Assembly: GCA_964624795.1 (NCBI GenBank)
Contig: CAZUZS010000004.1
Location: 56,646 to 120,645, forward strand
Length of the DNA stretch: 64,000 bases
Direction of reading: 5' to 3'
Source of the DNA: CAZUZS01 sp964624795
GTDB taxonomy: Bacteria > Calditrichota > Calditrichia > RBG-13-44-9
Part shown: piece after piece, positions 53,889 to 63,346 of the stretch
Layout of the letters: the number at the start of each line of letters is the position of its first letter
Numbering within the stretch: position 1 is the stretch's first letter
Notes under the pieces: model-generated
Told to the model about the DNA's origin: nothing
The model's input: the letters and a program-made list of their open reading frames with translations, nothing else
The model's database searches: none
Program-made: the position numbers and the translations under genes

Positions 53889-53991
53889 TCTAAAATCCTT
53901 TCCTTCCACCCCACGGCCCCTCCTTTCCAATGTGTGGAATCAAATTTCAATTCAGCAAACCACTACGACTCTTTGGCAGAGCAGCTTACCA

Positions 53992-54354
53992 TTAATAATT
54001 CTCGATAATCTCTTTGAACTTGTTGATTGGAAACGGTTTAGGGAGGAATGTGATATTCTCCTTCTCCAGGAGTTCCTCCAGCTCTTCATCGGGCGTAAAA
54101 CCGCTTGTGAAAACAACTTTTCCACGGTATTCCGGCTTTTCTTCCACAATCGCCTTGTATAATTCAATCCCCGGCATATCGGGCAAAGTCAAATCTATAA
54201 TAAGAAGATCAAATCGCTCTTCGTCAAGTTTTGAGCGAGCCATTTTCGCCGATTCGGCACCGGTGCCATCAAGACCAAAAGCCTCGATCATTTTTAAAAT
54301 GATCTCCGACAGCGATTGCTCATCTTCAACCAGAAGTACCCGCTTACTCGGCAT
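53992..54354 (-). CDS. Single-domain response regulator
   Basis: A 120-residue CheY-like receiver. Acidic pair in VLLVEDEQS, phosphoacceptor Asp in LLIIDLTLPDMPG, Ser/Thr in FTSGF and Lys in LPKPFP. There is no output domain, so it works through another protein. No histidine kinase is nearby; the preceding transcript is separated by a terminator. Confidence 0.9.
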   Translation of the reverse strand: MPSKRVLLVEDEQSLSEIILKMIEAFGLDGTGAESAKMARSKLDEERFDLLIIDLTLPDMPGIELYKAIVEEKPEYRGKVVFTSGFTPDEELEELLEKENITFLPKPFPINKFKEIIENY

Positions 54355-54703
54355 AAATTCACCTGTATTTATTGATTTTTGATATCTAAAAAATATTAAA
54401 TACTCCGCAATAAAACACTTCCTCCGGCGACCTGAATAATCATTGCAAAAGTTGATCTATTGTCGCAGAAATGTCCAAAAACAGAGAACCGGGCAGCTCT
54501 GCCCGGTTCTCCATGGTACTAAACTTAATATCCTGTTGTTCCATACCGCCCGTTTTCCACGAGCCAGGCACTACATTCCAAGTGTTAATTCCCGCGTTAC
54601 AAAAAGCAAATACATCCGACATTAAAAAATACCTCTTTACAGATCTCGATGGGGGTGAACAGGTATTTATTCCCCGCTAATATTCTTATCTATCCGAAGA
54701 TCA
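54355..54703. other. Intergenic region after tatA
   Basis: Holds one strong hairpin (listed separately). A 60-codon open frame (54440-54622, minus) runs through the hairpin and has no known family, so I do not call it. Confidence 0.4.
54477..54511 (-). terminator. Terminator-like hairpin downstream of tatA
   Basis: A perfect 13-bp stem (GAGAACCGGGCAG with CTGCCCGGTTCTC; 54484-54496 and 54499-54511) followed on the minus strand by TGTTTTTG. It is 190 bases past the tatA stop and probably ends the pur-tat transcript. Confidence 0.65.
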
Positions 54704-54979
54704 TCAGCCAGCCAAATCGGCCTTGTTTTCCGTTGGCGAACTCTTGGCATCCTCATTTTTGCTATCCGGTGGCGCAGTCGGCGGCGAAGGACGCTTTTTG
54801 GATGCCGTCGGCTCTTCTTTCGTGAAATCAAGATCGTCCTTTATACTTGTGGTAGCGGTCTTGAATTCGTTGATCGACTTGCCCAGTGAACGCGCTAACT
54901 CCGGCAGACGCTTCGCTCCGAATAGAATCAGGATAATTAAAAATATGACCAACAACTCAGGCGGGCCAATACCAAACAT
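54704..54979 (-). CDS. tatA: Twin-arginine translocase subunit TatA
   Basis: A 91-residue protein: N-terminal membrane helix with MFGIGPPELLVIFLIILILFG, the conserved FGAKRLPELARSLGKSI amphipathic helix and a Pro/Lys-rich tail. TatA polymerises with TatC to export folded proteins. The DUF362 protein and perhaps the polyferredoxin at 4.6-7.1 kb are candidates for Tat export. TatC is not in the window. Confidence 0.95.
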   Translation of the reverse strand: MFGIGPPELLVIFLIILILFGAKRLPELARSLGKSINEFKTATTSIKDDLDFTKEEPTASKKRPSPPTAPPDSKNEDAKSSPTENKADLAG

Positions 54980-55052
54980 GTGATTTCTCCTTCTTTTAAA
55001 AAATAATATAATGTAAACCGGTGAAATTTAATCCGGTTTCTAAAAACAAATT

Positions 55053-55316
55053 TTACTGCGCCCAACGCAGAAAATAGGCAGCGAGAGCTATTCCCAAAAC
55101 ACCCGTAACATTTAATTTGAGACTGAATCCCAGGGTAAAAGTCAGGATAATCAGGTTGAGCGCTGCAGGCCCCAGGCTAAAAACGGCAGAGCGAAGAAAA
55201 AATTCTCTCACTACTCCCTGCGGTAGAATCAGTCCCAGCACCTCACCCAATACGCTCCCTATCAATGCACCTAAAACGATGATTACCACGATCCATCCTA
55301 TACTTTTCTTGCGCAT
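55053..55316 (-). CDS. DUF4321 membrane protein
   Basis: An 87-residue protein with two hydrophobic segments (about 8-32 and 52-76) and GSVLGEVLGLILPQGVVREFFL, the DUF4321 signature. Role unknown. It lies between purQ and tatA in the same direction. Confidence 0.75.
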   Translation of the reverse strand: MRKKSIGWIVVIIVLGALIGSVLGEVLGLILPQGVVREFFLRSAVFSLGPAALNLIILTFTLGFSLKLNVTGVLGIALAAYFLRWAQ

Positions 55317-55336
55317 GGGATCATTCTCCTCTTTGT

Positions 55337-56017
55337 TTAAGATCTCATGGATTCAAAGATTCTGCGGCCGTCATCCGAACCCAACAATGCTTCCACCGCC
55401 CGCTCCGGATGCGGCATCATTCCCAGGATATTTCCCTGCCGGTTTATAATGCCGGCAATATTGTCTACCGAACCGTTGGGATTGGCTGTATCCGCAGTCT
55501 CGCCATCCGGAGTGCAGTAGCGGAAGACAATCTGTTTCTCATTCTCTAATTCCTTCAGGCCATCTTCATTAATAAAGTAATTGCCCTCTCCGTGCGCCAC
55601 CGGTATTCTCAGCACTTCCCCTTTGTGCAGTGTTGATGTAAACCGGGTATCGGCATTTTCGGTGCGGATGTGAACATGCCTGCAAACGAAACGAAGGTTT
55701 TGATTTCGCATTAGCGAACCGGGAAGCAGTCCGCTTTCCGTTAAAACCTGGAAGCCGTTACATATTCCCAATACCGGCCTGCCCTGCCCTGCAAAACGGA
55801 CGACCTCCTGCATAATCGGCGAAAAACGGGCTATTGCGCCGGCGCGCAAATAATCACCGTAAGAAAAACCGCCGGGAAGCACCGCTGCATCGTAGCCTGA
55901 CAGCGAGCCTTCGCGATGCCAGACAAAGTTAATGTCGTCACCAATCACTTTTGACACCGCATGATACATATCATGGTCACAGTTGGATCCGGGAAAGACA
56001 ATCAGGGCATACTTCAA
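55337..56017 (-). CDS. purQ: Phosphoribosylformylglycinamidine synthase subunit PurQ
   Basis: A 226-residue class I glutamine amidotransferase that feeds ammonia to PurL. Catalytic Cys in LGICNGFQVL, His/Glu in MMPHPERAVEA. The start VFPGSNCDHDMYHAV is typical. It is the small PurQ of the PurS/Q/L complex; purL is not in the window. Two bases separate it from purS. Confidence 0.95.
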   Translation of the reverse strand: MKYALIVFPGSNCDHDMYHAVSKVIGDDINFVWHREGSLSGYDAAVLPGGFSYGDYLRAGAIARFSPIMQEVVRFAGQGRPVLGICNGFQVLTESGLLPGSLMRNQNLRFVCRHVHIRTENADTRFTSTLHKGEVLRIPVAHGEGNYFINEDGLKELENEKQIVFRYCTPDGETADTANPNGSVDNIAGIINRQGNILGMMPHPERAVEALLGSDDGRRIFESMRS

Positions 56018-56019
56018 TT

Positions 56020-56265
56020 TTATTCCTCAAACAATTCATATACATAATCTTCGATCACCGGGTTGGACAATAGTCTGCGGCAGGCGTCTTCCACCAGTTG
56101 CCTGGCTTCTGTTTCATTGATAGTACCGACTTGCATTTCAATCAGTTTGCCGATCCGAACATCCTGGATACTGTCAAATCCCAGATGATGCAGTGCATTA
56201 TTTACGGCTTTTCCCTGGGGATCCAGAATGCCGTTTTTTAGCCTCACCTTGATCACTGCCTTCAT
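56020..56265 (-). CDS. purS: PurS subunit of FGAM synthase
   Basis: An 81-residue protein with AVIKVRLKNGILDPQGKAVNNALHHLGF and a C-terminal VEDACRRLLSNPVIEDY, as in PurS. It joins PurQ to small PurL. Its first 68 bases overlap the end of pssA in another frame, a long overlap for two housekeeping genes. Confidence 0.93.
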   Translation of the reverse strand: MKAVIKVRLKNGILDPQGKAVNNALHHLGFDSIQDVRIGKLIEMQVGTINETEARQLVEDACRRLLSNPVIEDYVYELFEE

Positions 56266-57001
56266 TCACATTTTCCTTACTCTTATTTCGTGGAAGTCCG
56301 ACGCCCCCAACAAGCTGCAGCCAGCTCAGCCGTACCGGGCCGGAAAGGACATACAGCAGGGCCAATGGGAAAAAGGCCTCTTGCGGGAAAAAGATTATCA
56401 GCATTACCCCCACAAGTGCAATTAAAAATTTCACCCGGTTTTGCGTGCCTTTTTGCAGAGAAAAGTTGGGAAATGTCTCATACCGGATTGAGGTGACCAT
56501 CATTATGGAAACCATCAGAATAATAAATAGATACACCTTCTCCCAGCGCAGCCGATCCCATATTTCGAAATTGAAAACCAGAAATGTTGCGATTGTTATG
56601 GCCGCGGCCGGGATCGGTAATCCTTCGAAAGCTTCTTTATCGAAATTTGTTTGCCGGATATTAAACCGCGCCAGCCGAACCGATCCAAAAACCAACGGCG
56701 CAAAACTAATAAAAAGTCCGACTGTTCCCCAATGACTGAACACGACCTTGTATGCAAGGAAAGATGGGGCGAAACCAAACGAAACCACGTCTGCCAGTGA
56801 GTCGTATTCGACGCCGAAGTGCGAAGCGGCGTTGGTAAACCGCGCGACCTTGCCGTCCAGCACATCCAGCACTGCCGCGGCAACGATTAGCCATGCAGCC
56901 TGAATAAACTTCTCGTTGGACGCCAATACCACGGAGAAATAACCAAAGAACAGGTTCCCCATGGTAAAAGCGCTTGGTACCCAATTGGTTTTTACTTTCA
57001 C
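56198..57001 (-). CDS. pssA: CDP-diacylglycerol-serine O-phosphatidyltransferase
   Basis: A 267-residue membrane enzyme of the CDP-alcohol phosphatidyltransferase family; it makes phosphatidylserine. The motif D-G-x2-A-R-x8-G-x3-D-x3-D is visible in VLDGKVARFTNAASHFGVEYDSLADV. About eight hydrophobic segments. The C-terminal 50 residues are charged (NKSKENVNEGSDQGEAKKRH) and reach into purS. It is coupled to psd by an ATGA overlap. Confidence 0.92.
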   Translation of the reverse strand: MKVKTNWVPSAFTMGNLFFGYFSVVLASNEKFIQAAWLIVAAAVLDVLDGKVARFTNAASHFGVEYDSLADVVSFGFAPSFLAYKVVFSHWGTVGLFISFAPLVFGSVRLARFNIRQTNFDKEAFEGLPIPAAAITIATFLVFNFEIWDRLRWEKVYLFIILMVSIMMVTSIRYETFPNFSLQKGTQNRVKFLIALVGVMLIIFFPQEAFFPLALLYVLSGPVRLSWLQLVGGVGLPRNKSKENVNEGSDQGEAKKRHSGSPGKSRK

Positions 57002-57651
57002 TTGAAGACCCCGATAATTGATTCACCCCCGCGGACATTATCACCTACTTTGACACTCAGGTCAACCGAATCCGTATTAAAAAAAACATCGGCGCGCGAT
57101 CCGTAACGAATCATACCCATCCTCTCGCCCGCTTTCACACGATTTCCGGCTCGCAGATCGCAGACAATTCGCCGGGCTATGATACCCGCAATCTGCTTGA
57201 ACATAACCTTATGCCCGTCATCCCCGGTAATTCCGATCATGGTTTGCTCATTCTCAACCGAGGCGTCATCCTTGAATGCCGCCATGAACCGCCCCCGGTA
57301 ATAGCTGAAGAATTCCACTTTCCCGGAGATGGGAACACGGTTGACATGCACATTAAACACCGAGAGAAATATGCTCACACGTGTTACCTTATGCTTGAAA
57401 AAATCATGCTCCTGAACTTCCGTAATTTTAACGATCCTGCCATCCGCCGGTGATAAAATTGCCTGCAGATTTTCCGGAATTACGCGTTCCGGATCCCGAA
57501 AGAAAAACATATTGAAAACGCTAAAGATAAAACTAAGCGCGGCCAGTATAACCGGCACGGGCTGGCGAAAAAATATCGCAAAAATCAAAAATATCGCAAA
57601 AATGATCCAGCTACCGGCTACCAGTCCTAAGCCATATTTCGTAATCGCCAT
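56998..57651 (-). CDS. psd: Phosphatidylserine decarboxylase, short form
   Basis: A 217-residue proenzyme that turns phosphatidylserine to phosphatidylethanolamine. Two N-terminal hydrophobic helices, ILSPADGRIVKI, PISGKVEFFSYYRG, and the self-cleavage site GS in MIRYGSRADVF, which yields the pyruvoyl group. It is the short (Psd-A-like) type. It acts directly after PssA, whose gene overlaps it. Confidence 0.92.
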   Translation of the reverse strand: MAITKYGLGLVAGSWIIFAIFLIFAIFFRQPVPVILAALSFIFSVFNMFFFRDPERVIPENLQAILSPADGRIVKITEVQEHDFFKHKVTRVSIFLSVFNVHVNRVPISGKVEFFSYYRGRFMAAFKDDASVENEQTMIGITGDDGHKVMFKQIAGIIARRIVCDLRAGNRVKAGERMGMIRYGSRADVFFNTDSVDLSVKVGDNVRGGESIIGVFK

Positions 57652-57667
57652 TGCGCGCCCTTTTTTA

Positions 57668-58369
57668 TCACTTTAGGAGTCGATTCTGTAATTTGGGATA
57701 AATCTGTTTGGCCGTCTCGGGAGTTATCAGAAAAGAGCCCTTTTCCAGCTTATCTCCATCAAGCGTATCCCAAACAGTAAAGTTATCGGGAGAAATTTCA
57801 TCGCCCAGCAAAACCTGGCTGCCCCCTTTTCCAAATTCCAGCGAAAAATTAACCAATGTGAGCTTTTTCCTGTAAAAAAAAGATTTAAGCACTGCGTTCA
57901 CTTTGGTAGTAATCCGCACAATAGCGCTCATTTCCGCCCTGTCACACAACCCAAGCGCAAATGCGTGATAATCATTAATCAATGGATTTTTGAGCTTGCT
58001 ATTCTTCAGGTAGAGCTCTAAGATCGGTGTCTCCAATATCGTGCCATCCTTCAGGCCCAACCTCTTCGCCAGGTTGTCGGTGGCAATATTCCACACCGAC
58101 ATGTACATCGGAAACATCTCCAGTTTTTTCACCGCGATGCTCTTACCATCCAATTGACGAATGAAATGCGTGGGTACATTGTAGCTTCCCAGGTACTCGA
58201 ACAGGAATGTGACAATGGAAGCGTTTATCTCGCCTTTGCCTTTTATGGTAAGCTTTTTGTTTGAACTCTGGGGCAAAATATCCAGGAACTCCATGATCAA
58301 CTGATCACTTTGCTCGGTTTTGAATATCTTTTTGGTAGTTCCTTCAACAATTATTTCCTGCGCCTTCAC
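57668..58369 (-). CDS. purC: SAICAR synthetase
   Basis: A 233-residue PurC, joining CAIR with aspartate. Typical start IIVEGTTKKIFKTE, then GKGEINASIVTFLFEYLGS, VWNIATDN, and GDEISPDNFTVWDT. It lies 15 bases after purB and 16 before psd in one direction. Confidence 0.9.
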   Translation of the reverse strand: MKAQEIIVEGTTKKIFKTEQSDQLIMEFLDILPQSSNKKLTIKGKGEINASIVTFLFEYLGSYNVPTHFIRQLDGKSIAVKKLEMFPMYMSVWNIATDNLAKRLGLKDGTILETPILELYLKNSKLKNPLINDYHAFALGLCDRAEMSAIVRITTKVNAVLKSFFYRKKLTLVNFSLEFGKGGSQVLLGDEISPDNFTVWDTLDGDKLEKGSFLITPETAKQIYPKLQNRLLK

Positions 58370-58384
58370 ACCAACCTCCGTTTA

Positions 58385-59680
58385 TTATAAGAGATTCAAC
58401 TTTTCAAATATATAATTTACATTCTTTAAGCGATATTCCAAATTGCAAATTAAATCAATTTCAGAATTTTTCAAGTGTTTCGAAATTTCTTTGTCGGATT
58501 TTAAAACTTCCGTGAAATCCGAACCCTTTTCCCAAACCTGCATCGCACACTTCTGGACCAAAGCGTAGGCTTCTTCCCTGCTCAGGCCTTTCTCGATCAA
58601 TTTCAGGAGAACCGGCTGGGAAAAGATTAGCCCATGCGTCAACTCCACATTCTTCTTCATTTGTTCCGTGTGGACAGCCATTCCGCTAATTACCTGAATG
58701 GTCTTGTGGAGCATGTAGTAAAGCGTAATTGTCGCATCCGGAATAATCACCCGCTCAACTGAGGAATGGGAGATATCCCGTTCGTGCCACAGGGCAACAT
58801 TCTCGAGCGCCGAAGCAGCATATCCGCGCAGAAGCCGGGCCATTCCGGCAATCCGCTCGCAGATAATCGGATTTTTCTTGTGCGGCATTGCGGACGACCC
58901 CTTTTGTCCCTTTCCGAACGGTTCTTCCACCTCCAGGACTTCGGTTTTTTGCAGATGCCGGATTTCCACCGCTATTTTTTCCAGGCTCGCACCAGTGACT
59001 GCCAGTGCATTCAGATAATCGGCATGACGGTCGCGCTGTATAATTTGGGTAGAAATTGGCGCCGGCTTCAGCCCCATATTTTCGCAAACATATTCCTCTA
59101 TTTTGGGATTCAGGTGGTCGTAGGTTCCCACAGCACCGGAAATCTGCCCGACGGAAATGTTCTCAATAGCGGATTTCAGACGTCCGATGCTTCGAAGCGT
59201 ATCGCTGTACCACAGCGCCAATTTCAAACCGAAGGTAATTGGCTCAGCATGAACACCGTGTGTACGCCCGACCATCACCGCATCCTTAAACTCCAGACTG
59301 CGCTTGGCCAGAATTTCCGCCAGCGCTTCCAGTTTGCCGGTCAGCAAGAGGCCAGCCTGGCGCATTTGAGCGGCGAGGGTAGTATCCAGAATATCGGAGG
59401 ATGTCATTCCATAATGAATATAGCGCGAATTCGGGCCTACATACTCCGCCACATTGGTCAGGAAAGCGATAACGTCATGCTGAACCTTCTCTTCGATTTC
59501 CAGTATCCTGCGGGTGTCAAAATTCGCTTTTTCGCGGATTTCCTGCACCGCCTCCTTCGGAATTACACCGAGTCCCGCCTGCGCTTCACAGGCCAGAATC
59601 TCAATTTGCAGCCAAATTCTGAACCTGTTTTCATCTTCCCAAATTTTTCCTATTTCAGGAAGCGTGTATCGTTCAATCAT
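58385..59680 (-). CDS. purB: Adenylosuccinate lyase
   Basis: A 431-residue fumarase/aspartase-superfamily enzyme used twice in purine synthesis. YGMTSSDILDT, GRTHGVHAEPITFG (catalytic His) and the flexible loop GSSAMPHKKNP (signature with the active Ser). It is the first purine gene of the run, four bases after the degQ-like gene. Confidence 0.95.
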   Translation of the reverse strand: MIERYTLPEIGKIWEDENRFRIWLQIEILACEAQAGLGVIPKEAVQEIREKANFDTRRILEIEEKVQHDVIAFLTNVAEYVGPNSRYIHYGMTSSDILDTTLAAQMRQAGLLLTGKLEALAEILAKRSLEFKDAVMVGRTHGVHAEPITFGLKLALWYSDTLRSIGRLKSAIENISVGQISGAVGTYDHLNPKIEEYVCENMGLKPAPISTQIIQRDRHADYLNALAVTGASLEKIAVEIRHLQKTEVLEVEEPFGKGQKGSSAMPHKKNPIICERIAGMARLLRGYAASALENVALWHERDISHSSVERVIIPDATITLYYMLHKTIQVISGMAVHTEQMKKNVELTHGLIFSQPVLLKLIEKGLSREEAYALVQKCAMQVWEKGSDFTEVLKSDKEISKHLKNSEIDLICNLEYRLKNVNYIFEKLNLL

Positions 59681-59684
59681 TTGA

Positions 59685-60911
59685 TCAATCCGGTTGTTGG
59701 ATTAATTTTACCTTAACATTTTGTTCTTTTCTGTTACGGATGATGACAAGATTTAGTTCATCGCCAACCTGTAAATCCACATTATTTAATAGACCCACAA
59801 GACCCCTGGTATCGTTTACCCCTTTGCCATTGATTCTGGTAATGACGTCCTCAGGCTCCAGGCCGGCCAGGTCGGCAGAGCTTCCCTTTTCCACCTGCGT
59901 AACGATAACGCCATTTTTGATGTCCAGCCCCATTGCCTTCCCGATAACCGGGCTCAGGTTCTGCACCTTCAATCCCAGCCAGAAATTGCGGTTCACACTG
60001 CCATTCTGCTTAATCTGATCCACGATATCCCGTATGCGGTCGATGGGAATGGCAAAACCGATTCCCACAAATCCTTCCTGCGCTGTATTGCCGGTGTAAA
60101 TGAAAGTATTCATCCCGATCACCTGCCCCAGCGCGTTCAGCAGCGGGCCGCCGCTGTTCCCGTGATTGATTGCGGCGTCGGTCTGGATCATATCCATGTA
60201 AAGACGTCCGCTCTCCGGAATCCGGCCCCAGTCGCGGTTGATCGCACTGATGACGCCCACCGTTACCGTCGGCTGGTTATTCAGCTCGAACAAGCCGAAA
60301 GGATTTCCAATCGCAATCACCCATTCCCCAACAATCAGGTCTTTGGAATTTCCCATCTGAAGATATGGCAAATCCTGTCCGTCAATTTTCAACAACGAAA
60401 TATCCGAGATGCGATCGGTCCCAACCAATTTGGCATTATGCCGCTCGCCGCCTGAAAGCGTCACCACAATTTCCTTGCCATCCGTCACCACGTGGTCGTT
60501 GGTGACGATATAGCCATCGGAGGAAATGATGAAACCGCTGCCCAGGTTCTGAATCGGCTTTTCATATACCTGGTCCCGAAAAAGCTCCGGAAAAATTGAA
60601 CGCCAGACCGGGTCTTCCGTATAGAACGGACTGCGCCGGACATAACGTTTTACCTGCATTACATTAATGCCTACCACCGCCGGACCGGCCAATGCGGCAG
60701 CACGGGTAATCGCCGTGTGGCGGGATTCGTATGCGTCTTCATTTGCACTCTCTTTCAGGGATGAATCCGTCTTTGCATATGCCTGGTTTAGAAAAAGCGA
60801 GTCATTTCCCCTGCTTTCTTCTGTGGAGCGCGAACTGCAACCCTGCATTACAATAATCATCAGCACCATGGCTCCCGCTGCTGCATTTTTCCAAAAACAT
60901 CGAAACATCAA
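59685..60911 (-). CDS. DegP/HtrA-type serine protease
   Basis: A 408-residue secreted protease with a signal peptide and lipobox-like MQGCSS. The catalytic triad is in TNDHVVTDGK (His), ISLLKIDGQDL (Asp) and NHGNSGGPLLN (Ser). One PDZ domain at about 300-390 (IGKAMGLDIKNGVIVTQV). The envelope quality-control protease of the DegS/HtrA type with a single PDZ. The purine genes follow in the same direction, probably by chance. Confidence 0.9.
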   Translation of the reverse strand: MMFRCFWKNAAAGAMVLMIIVMQGCSSRSTEESRGNDSLFLNQAYAKTDSSLKESANEDAYESRHTAITRAAALAGPAVVGINVMQVKRYVRRSPFYTEDPVWRSIFPELFRDQVYEKPIQNLGSGFIISSDGYIVTNDHVVTDGKEIVVTLSGGERHNAKLVGTDRISDISLLKIDGQDLPYLQMGNSKDLIVGEWVIAIGNPFGLFELNNQPTVTVGVISAINRDWGRIPESGRLYMDMIQTDAAINHGNSGGPLLNALGQVIGMNTFIYTGNTAQEGFVGIGFAIPIDRIRDIVDQIKQNGSVNRNFWLGLKVQNLSPVIGKAMGLDIKNGVIVTQVEKGSSADLAGLEPEDVITRINGKGVNDTRGLVGLLNNVDLQVGDELNLVIIRNRKEQNVKVKLIQQPD

Positions 60912-61001
60912 TATGCCCCTGCTTTACTTTTAGGATTCGAGATTTCCTGCACTCAAAAACTCCTGATTTATTTTACAGTATCCAGAGCTTCGGGTAATTT
61001 T

Positions 61002-61778
61002 TCAGGAACCGGCAGGTTTAAAAATTCTTCTTTTCAATTTCCTCATAATATTTTTGATCTCAGGCTTTATGCTCTGTCTTTCATAGACAAGATCCAGCAA
61101 GCCGGGTGTATTTGCCAGCCCGCCGGATTCAGTTCCCTTCTTCTGAATCCACCCCCAGCGGTCGTTCACCCTCGCGTTCCCGAAATCGGGATGCTGACCG
61201 GCAAGCAGGGTGAAAATCTTTTTGACCTGTGGAGTCGCTCTTTCTTCCTCCGGCATATTCCTGACCATTTCACTGTCCTTCAGACCCATGCTGCTTTCGT
61301 AGGTCCAGTACAAATCGTCGAACAACAGCCAGCCGCCCGGCCTCAGCAGCTTGCCCGCCAGAAAAAATGCCAACCCATCAGTCTCCCAGGAATGTGCACC
61401 ATCTATAAAACAGAAATCGAAACACGGGCGGCAAATACCTTCTGTGGTTTGCTTTTCGATAATCTTCATTAGCTCCCAGGTGTAGCTGGTTTTGGCAAAC
61501 ACCGGCTCAACAAATTCACCGAGGCCGGTCCGGGCGAGCGTTTCATGAATGTCCGGCGTGAGATCCCTGGCCTCCTCCCGGTCGATGGTAAGAATGTGAC
61601 CAGCCTGCTTTTCCGCCAATGCTGCCGCCATGTAACAAGTGGAAGTGCCGTGCGCAAAACCCAACTCCAGGATGTCCGGGAAATCTCCTTTAAGAATAAA
61701 GTCGTACAGCACACGCCCATCGTTTGGCGGCGTTGCCGGAATGTCCTTCAATATTTTCGCAATTTCATCAAATTTCAT
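61002..61778 (-). CDS. SAM methyltransferase, Methyltransf_24 type
   Basis: A 258-residue class I methyltransferase. DILELGFAHGTSTCYMAAAL is motif I, HILTIDREEA the acidic loop, FDFCFIDGAHSWETDG and GGWLLFDDLYWTYESS the later motifs, as in the CmcI/Methyltransf_24 group that often modifies surface sugars. The C-terminal 40 residues are basic. Substrate unknown. Confidence 0.75.
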   Translation of the reverse strand: MKFDEIAKILKDIPATPPNDGRVLYDFILKGDFPDILELGFAHGTSTCYMAAALAEKQAGHILTIDREEARDLTPDIHETLARTGLGEFVEPVFAKTSYTWELMKIIEKQTTEGICRPCFDFCFIDGAHSWETDGLAFFLAGKLLRPGGWLLFDDLYWTYESSMGLKDSEMVRNMPEEERATPQVKKIFTLLAGQHPDFGNARVNDRWGWIQKKGTESGGLANTPGLLDLVYERQSIKPEIKNIMRKLKRRIFKPAGS

Positions 61779-61863
61779 TTCAAAAACAAAATCTCAGGTT
61801 GCATTCTTCATTCTCAAACCGCAATTGAATTCTATTTTGTCCCTGGAAGAAAGCTCTCGGACC

Positions 61864-62601
61864 TCATTCGTAAAGCACTTCCTCCAGGAACAGCCCTTTC
61901 GCGGGTGCTGCGGTTCCCGCCCGTTCACGATTTTTCGCATAAAATATTTCCGCGAATTCTTTTTTCGCAAACCTACCGCGGGCGACATCGATCATGGTGC
62001 CGACTATGGTGCGAACCATCCCGTGCAGAAAGCGGTTTGCCACGATGCGGTAGACCAGGAATCCGCCCTTCTCGTACCACCTGGATTCGAACACACGGCA
62101 CATCTTGTGTGCGCTCTGAACTTCCAACCGCGAAAAAGAGGAAAAATCGTGCTTACCAACCAGCATATCTGCCATTTCCTGCAGAATGCTTCTGTCCATC
62201 TGCTGAAAGAACTGCCAGCAGTAGCGGCGCGACACTGCGGTTCTTTCCTGCCGGATAAAATACTGATAAACCCGTTTTTTCGCGTCGAAGCGTGCATGGA
62301 AGCCGGCAGGCACCTCCTCCGCTTTTTTCACCACAATATCCCCCGGCAAATGCCCGTTCAGGCCCATATAAATTTTTTGCAGCGGCAACTCTTTTTCAAT
62401 TTTGAAATTTACAACCTGACCCCTGGCATGGACACCGGCGTCGGTGCGGCCTGCTGCCAGCGCAGACCTTCTTTCCTGTGTCAATTTAAAAATCGCTTCC
62501 TCCAGAACTTCCTGAATTGAGATCGCATTTTCCTGCCGTTGCCAGCCGTGATAACGCGTGCCGTCGTATTCCACTAAAAGGCGGATATTACGCTCGCCCA
62601 T
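61864..62601 (-). CDS. truA: tRNA pseudouridine(38-40) synthase
   Basis: A 245-residue TruA. The catalytic Asp is in AAGRTDAGVHARGQV; EYDGTRYHGWQRQ and FLHGMVRTIVGTMIDV are typical. It modifies the anticodon arm of tRNAs. It overlaps the EcfT-like gene by 14 bases. Confidence 0.95.
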   Translation of the reverse strand: MGERNIRLLVEYDGTRYHGWQRQENAISIQEVLEEAIFKLTQERRSALAAGRTDAGVHARGQVVNFKIEKELPLQKIYMGLNGHLPGDIVVKKAEEVPAGFHARFDAKKRVYQYFIRQERTAVSRRYCWQFFQQMDRSILQEMADMLVGKHDFSSFSRLEVQSAHKMCRVFESRWYEKGGFLVYRIVANRFLHGMVRTIVGTMIDVARGRFAKKEFAEIFYAKNRERAGTAAPAKGLFLEEVLYE

Positions 62602-63346
62602 ACATCGTCATCCATAAAAGAGCAAGATGCGCCAGGACCAAAAATCCGGCCAGAGAAATATGCCGAACGTTCAGAACCGGGATGGGAGTAAATTTTGCGC
62701 TGCTGTTGCGCTCCGCAAATTCCGGATAGAGCTCCTCCGCCCTGCGCAAAAGCTCGACAACAAAATCGCCGATTACCCCTGCGATTTCAATAAGCCGCCC
62801 CCGAACGCCCCTTTTCTCGCGCGGCGCATTCTGCAATTGCCGGCGGGCGAGACTCCCCCGCCTGAACATCTCCGGCAGCAGGTAAACAACAAACAAGCTC
62901 ATTCGCCCCAAGCGCACAGCCGCACTGCCCTCTCCTTTGGGGCCCCCGGGAATCTTGCTGAAATAATAATACAGCTCGGTCCTGGTAGCGGAATACAGGG
63001 CGACTCCCATCACCAGGAAAATAAGGACAAGCTGTTCCACGGTAAGGAGTGCTTCCGTAAGTCCGCCCGACGTGAGCCTGATTTGTTCGGAAATGCTAAA
63101 AATAATCTTACCATACCCGGTGAAAGCGCGGAAAATAAACAGTATTGACAGAAAAATAAGAAGGCCGTAAGAAAGGGAGTGGAAGCGAATAATCCGGATT
63201 CGCTGTGACTTCAGCACCGCGGTCAAAATTAAAATTACGACCAAATTGTACCATACTGATTTGAAGAGCAAGGCAAATACGATAATCGCGGCAGCAATCG
63301 AAATTTTATAAATCAAATTCAGTCTTCTCAATTCAACTATTTTCAT
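62588..63346 (-). CDS. EcfT/CbiQ-like transmembrane protein
   Basis: A 252-residue membrane protein with about five hydrophobic helices, similar to the energy-coupling factor transmembrane component (CbiQ/EcfT): SLSYGLLIFLSILFI, TRTELYYYFSKIPGG and a late FRRGSLARRQLQNAPREKRG with the Ala/Arg coupling helix. Normally it pairs with ECF ATPases and S components, none of which are in the window. Truncated or lone EcfT genes next to truA are common. Confidence 0.7.
   Translation of the reverse strand: MKIVELRRLNLIYKISIAAAIIVFALLFKSVWYNLVVILILTAVLKSQRIRIIRFHSLSYGLLIFLSILFIFRAFTGYGKIIFSISEQIRLTSGGLTEALLTVEQLVLIFLVMGVALYSATRTELYYYFSKIPGGPKGEGSAAVRLGRMSLFVVYLLPEMFRRGSLARRQLQNAPREKRGVRGRLIEIAGVIGDFVVELLRRAEELYPEFAERNSSAKFTPIPVLNVRHISLAGFLVLAHLALLWMTMYGRA

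Noticed and set aside
54440..54622. Minus-strand frame of 60 codons
   Set aside because: It contains the perfect terminator hairpin and matches no family.
58766..59716. Plus-strand frame of 316 codons
   Set aside because: Antisense to purB; no coding features of its own.
61639..62520. Plus-strand frame of 293 codons
   Set aside because: Crosses two minus-strand genes (methyltransferase and truA) and has no ribosome site.
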